Assembly: GCA_026399445.1 (NCBI GenBank)
Contig: JAPLRA010000106.1
Location: 1 to 6,410 of the forward strand
Length of the DNA stretch: 6,410 nucleotides
Reading direction: 5' to 3'
Source: Sulfuritalea sp.
Lineage (GTDB): Bacteria > Pseudomonadota > Gammaproteobacteria > Burkholderiales > Rhodocyclaceae
Under the pieces are notes generated by a model that did not search any database, was not told the DNA's origin, and worked only from the letters and a program-made list of their open reading frames with translations. Position 1 is the stretch's first letter. The number at the start of each line of letters is the position of its first letter. Of the stretch, positions 5,987-6,410 are shown piece by piece. Made by a program: the position numbers and the translations under genes.

Positions 5987-6283
5987 TTAGTCACGATGAA
6001 TTTCCATTCCGGTGGATTTCGGGTCGAAGTAGTGGCTTTCCGGATCGAACTGGGTGCGGTCGGGATAGGCGAGTTGCGCGACCTCGGCCAGCCCGGCGAT
6101 GCCCGGCTCCGGGCAGGACGAATGGTAGAACAGCACGCCATCGCCGACCTTCATCTGGTCGCGCATGAAATTGCGCGCCTGGTAGTTGCGCACACCCCAC
6201 CAATCGACCGTCTGCTTCGGCATTGCCAGCACATCGTCGATGCCCACTACCGTGGGCTCGGTCTTCATTAGCCAGTAGCGCAT
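5987..6283 (-). pseudogene. EVE domain protein (ThyN1-like), 3'-truncated
   Basis: The frame encodes 98 residues; full EVE-domain proteins are about 140-155. Seen: MRYWLMKTEP at the start, WWGVRNYQARNFMRDQMKVGDGVLFYHSS (28-56), EPGIAGLAEV (59-68), and YPDRTQFDPESHYFDPKST (73-91), all highly typical of the family. After residue 91 the frame continues with seven unrelated residues (GMEIHRD) and stops. The expected PRW-VDV strand and the rest of the PUA-like barrel are absent in all three frames before tauE, so this looks like a deletion or rearrangement endpoint rather than a simple frameshift. Family knowledge: EVE domains resemble YTH/PUA folds and are thought to bind modified bases. A shortened fold is unlikely to be stable, but a functional short form cannot be excluded. 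The start is ATG at 6283, with no strong ribosome binding site. Confidence 0.75.
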
Positions 6284-6290
6284 AGGTTAG

Positions 6291-6320
6291 TCCGCTATCG
6301 TCCGATATTGTCCGCCAAGG
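6291..6320 (+). repeat. Decamer direct repeats, cluster 1
   Basis: Three head-to-tail 10-bp units begin with TCCG: TCCGCTATCG, TCCGATATTG and the diverged TCCGCCAAGG. The 15-mer TCCGATATTGTCCGC (6301-6315) recurs exactly at 6374-6388. The cluster lies immediately upstream of the EVE start codon (- strand). One-turn spacing suggests a protein-binding array. Confidence 0.7.
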
Positions 6321-6365
6321 CCTGCAAATACTGGGTCTACGCCTGATATTCTTCCCATGGCAATT

Positions 6366-6394
6366 TTGTTGAATCCGATATTGTCCGCTATAAT
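6366..6394 (+). promoter_or_regulatory. Putative sigma70 promoter reading rightward out of the window
   Basis: TTGTTG (6366-6371) and a perfect TATAAT (6389-6394) are separated by 17 bp, the optimal spacing; the -35 box matches TTGACA at only three positions. Transcription would leave the window to the right, divergent from the EVE gene. The overlap with the decamer repeats suggests control by whatever protein binds them. The gene served is not visible. Confidence 0.5.
6374..6393 (+). repeat. Decamer direct repeats, cluster 2
   Basis: Two 10-bp units, TCCGATATTG and TCCGCTATAA, are followed by a degenerate TCCCACCC. They are the same two unit types as in cluster 1 in swapped order, 73 bp away. 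A weaker relative may lie at 6342-6356 (CCTGATATTCTTCCC). The cluster covers the spacer and -10 box of the predicted rightward promoter. Confidence 0.7.
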
Positions 6395-6410
6395 CCCACC
6401 CAGATTCCCA

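Noticed and set aside
5747..6271. + strand open frame opposite tauE and EVE (174 residues)
   Set aside because: It crosses two - strand genes with strong motif evidence and shows no recognisable domain.
1..6410. CRISPR array, toxin-antitoxin pair, restriction or other defence module
   Set aside because: There are no regularly spaced 25-40 bp repeats and no small paired genes. The EVE domain alone, truncated and without a nuclease partner, is not enough to call a defence system.

Overview
The window is GC-rich chromosomal DNA with tightly packed genes. Protein resemblances (malonyl-CoA synthetase, YihG-type acyltransferase, DUF2721, GDSL esterase, YfcG-type glutathione transferase, TauE/SafE exporter, EVE domain) point to a betaproteobacterium, perhaps of the Rhodocyclales/Nitrosomonadales type. 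The genus cannot be read from the sequence alone.

Layout, left to right. The 3' end of a TRAP transporter large permease (DctM family) enters from the left on the + strand and ends at 547. After a 159-bp gap comes a tight + strand block (707-4958) that looks like one transcription unit: malonyl-CoA synthetase (matB), a broken YihG/PlsC-type acyltransferase, a DUF2721 membrane protein, a GDSL/SGNH esterase and a YfcG-like glutathione transferase. Junctions are 7 bp, 4 bp, a TTGA overlap and an ATGA overlap. A 209-bp gap full of hairpins separates this from two - strand genes: a TauE/SafE permease (5168-5968), preceded by an EVE-domain gene that lacks its 3' third (5987-6283). The last 127 bp hold 10-bp direct repeats around a rightward sigma70-like promoter.

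How the genes may work together. A TRAP permease next to matB suggests uptake of malonate (or a related dicarboxylate) and activation to malonyl-CoA. This is inferred from the known matPQM-matAB arrangement and no other mat gene is visible. The remaining genes of the block look like lipid/envelope and redox housekeeping and share no obvious pathway with matB.

Main oddities. (1) Two diverged copies of a ~110-bp structured repeat lie in opposite orientation at the two edges of the five-gene block, ending 5 bp before the matB start and over the gst stop codon. (2) The acyltransferase appears to have lost about 38 nt, which separates its two catalytic motifs into different frames. (3) The EVE protein is cut short just before the TauE gene. 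(4) Iteron-like decamers overlap a promoter at the right edge. I found no CRISPR array, tRNA, rRNA, transposase or recognisable defence system. The right-edge repeats are the likeliest sign of a mobile or otherwise unusual element, whose body would lie outside the window.
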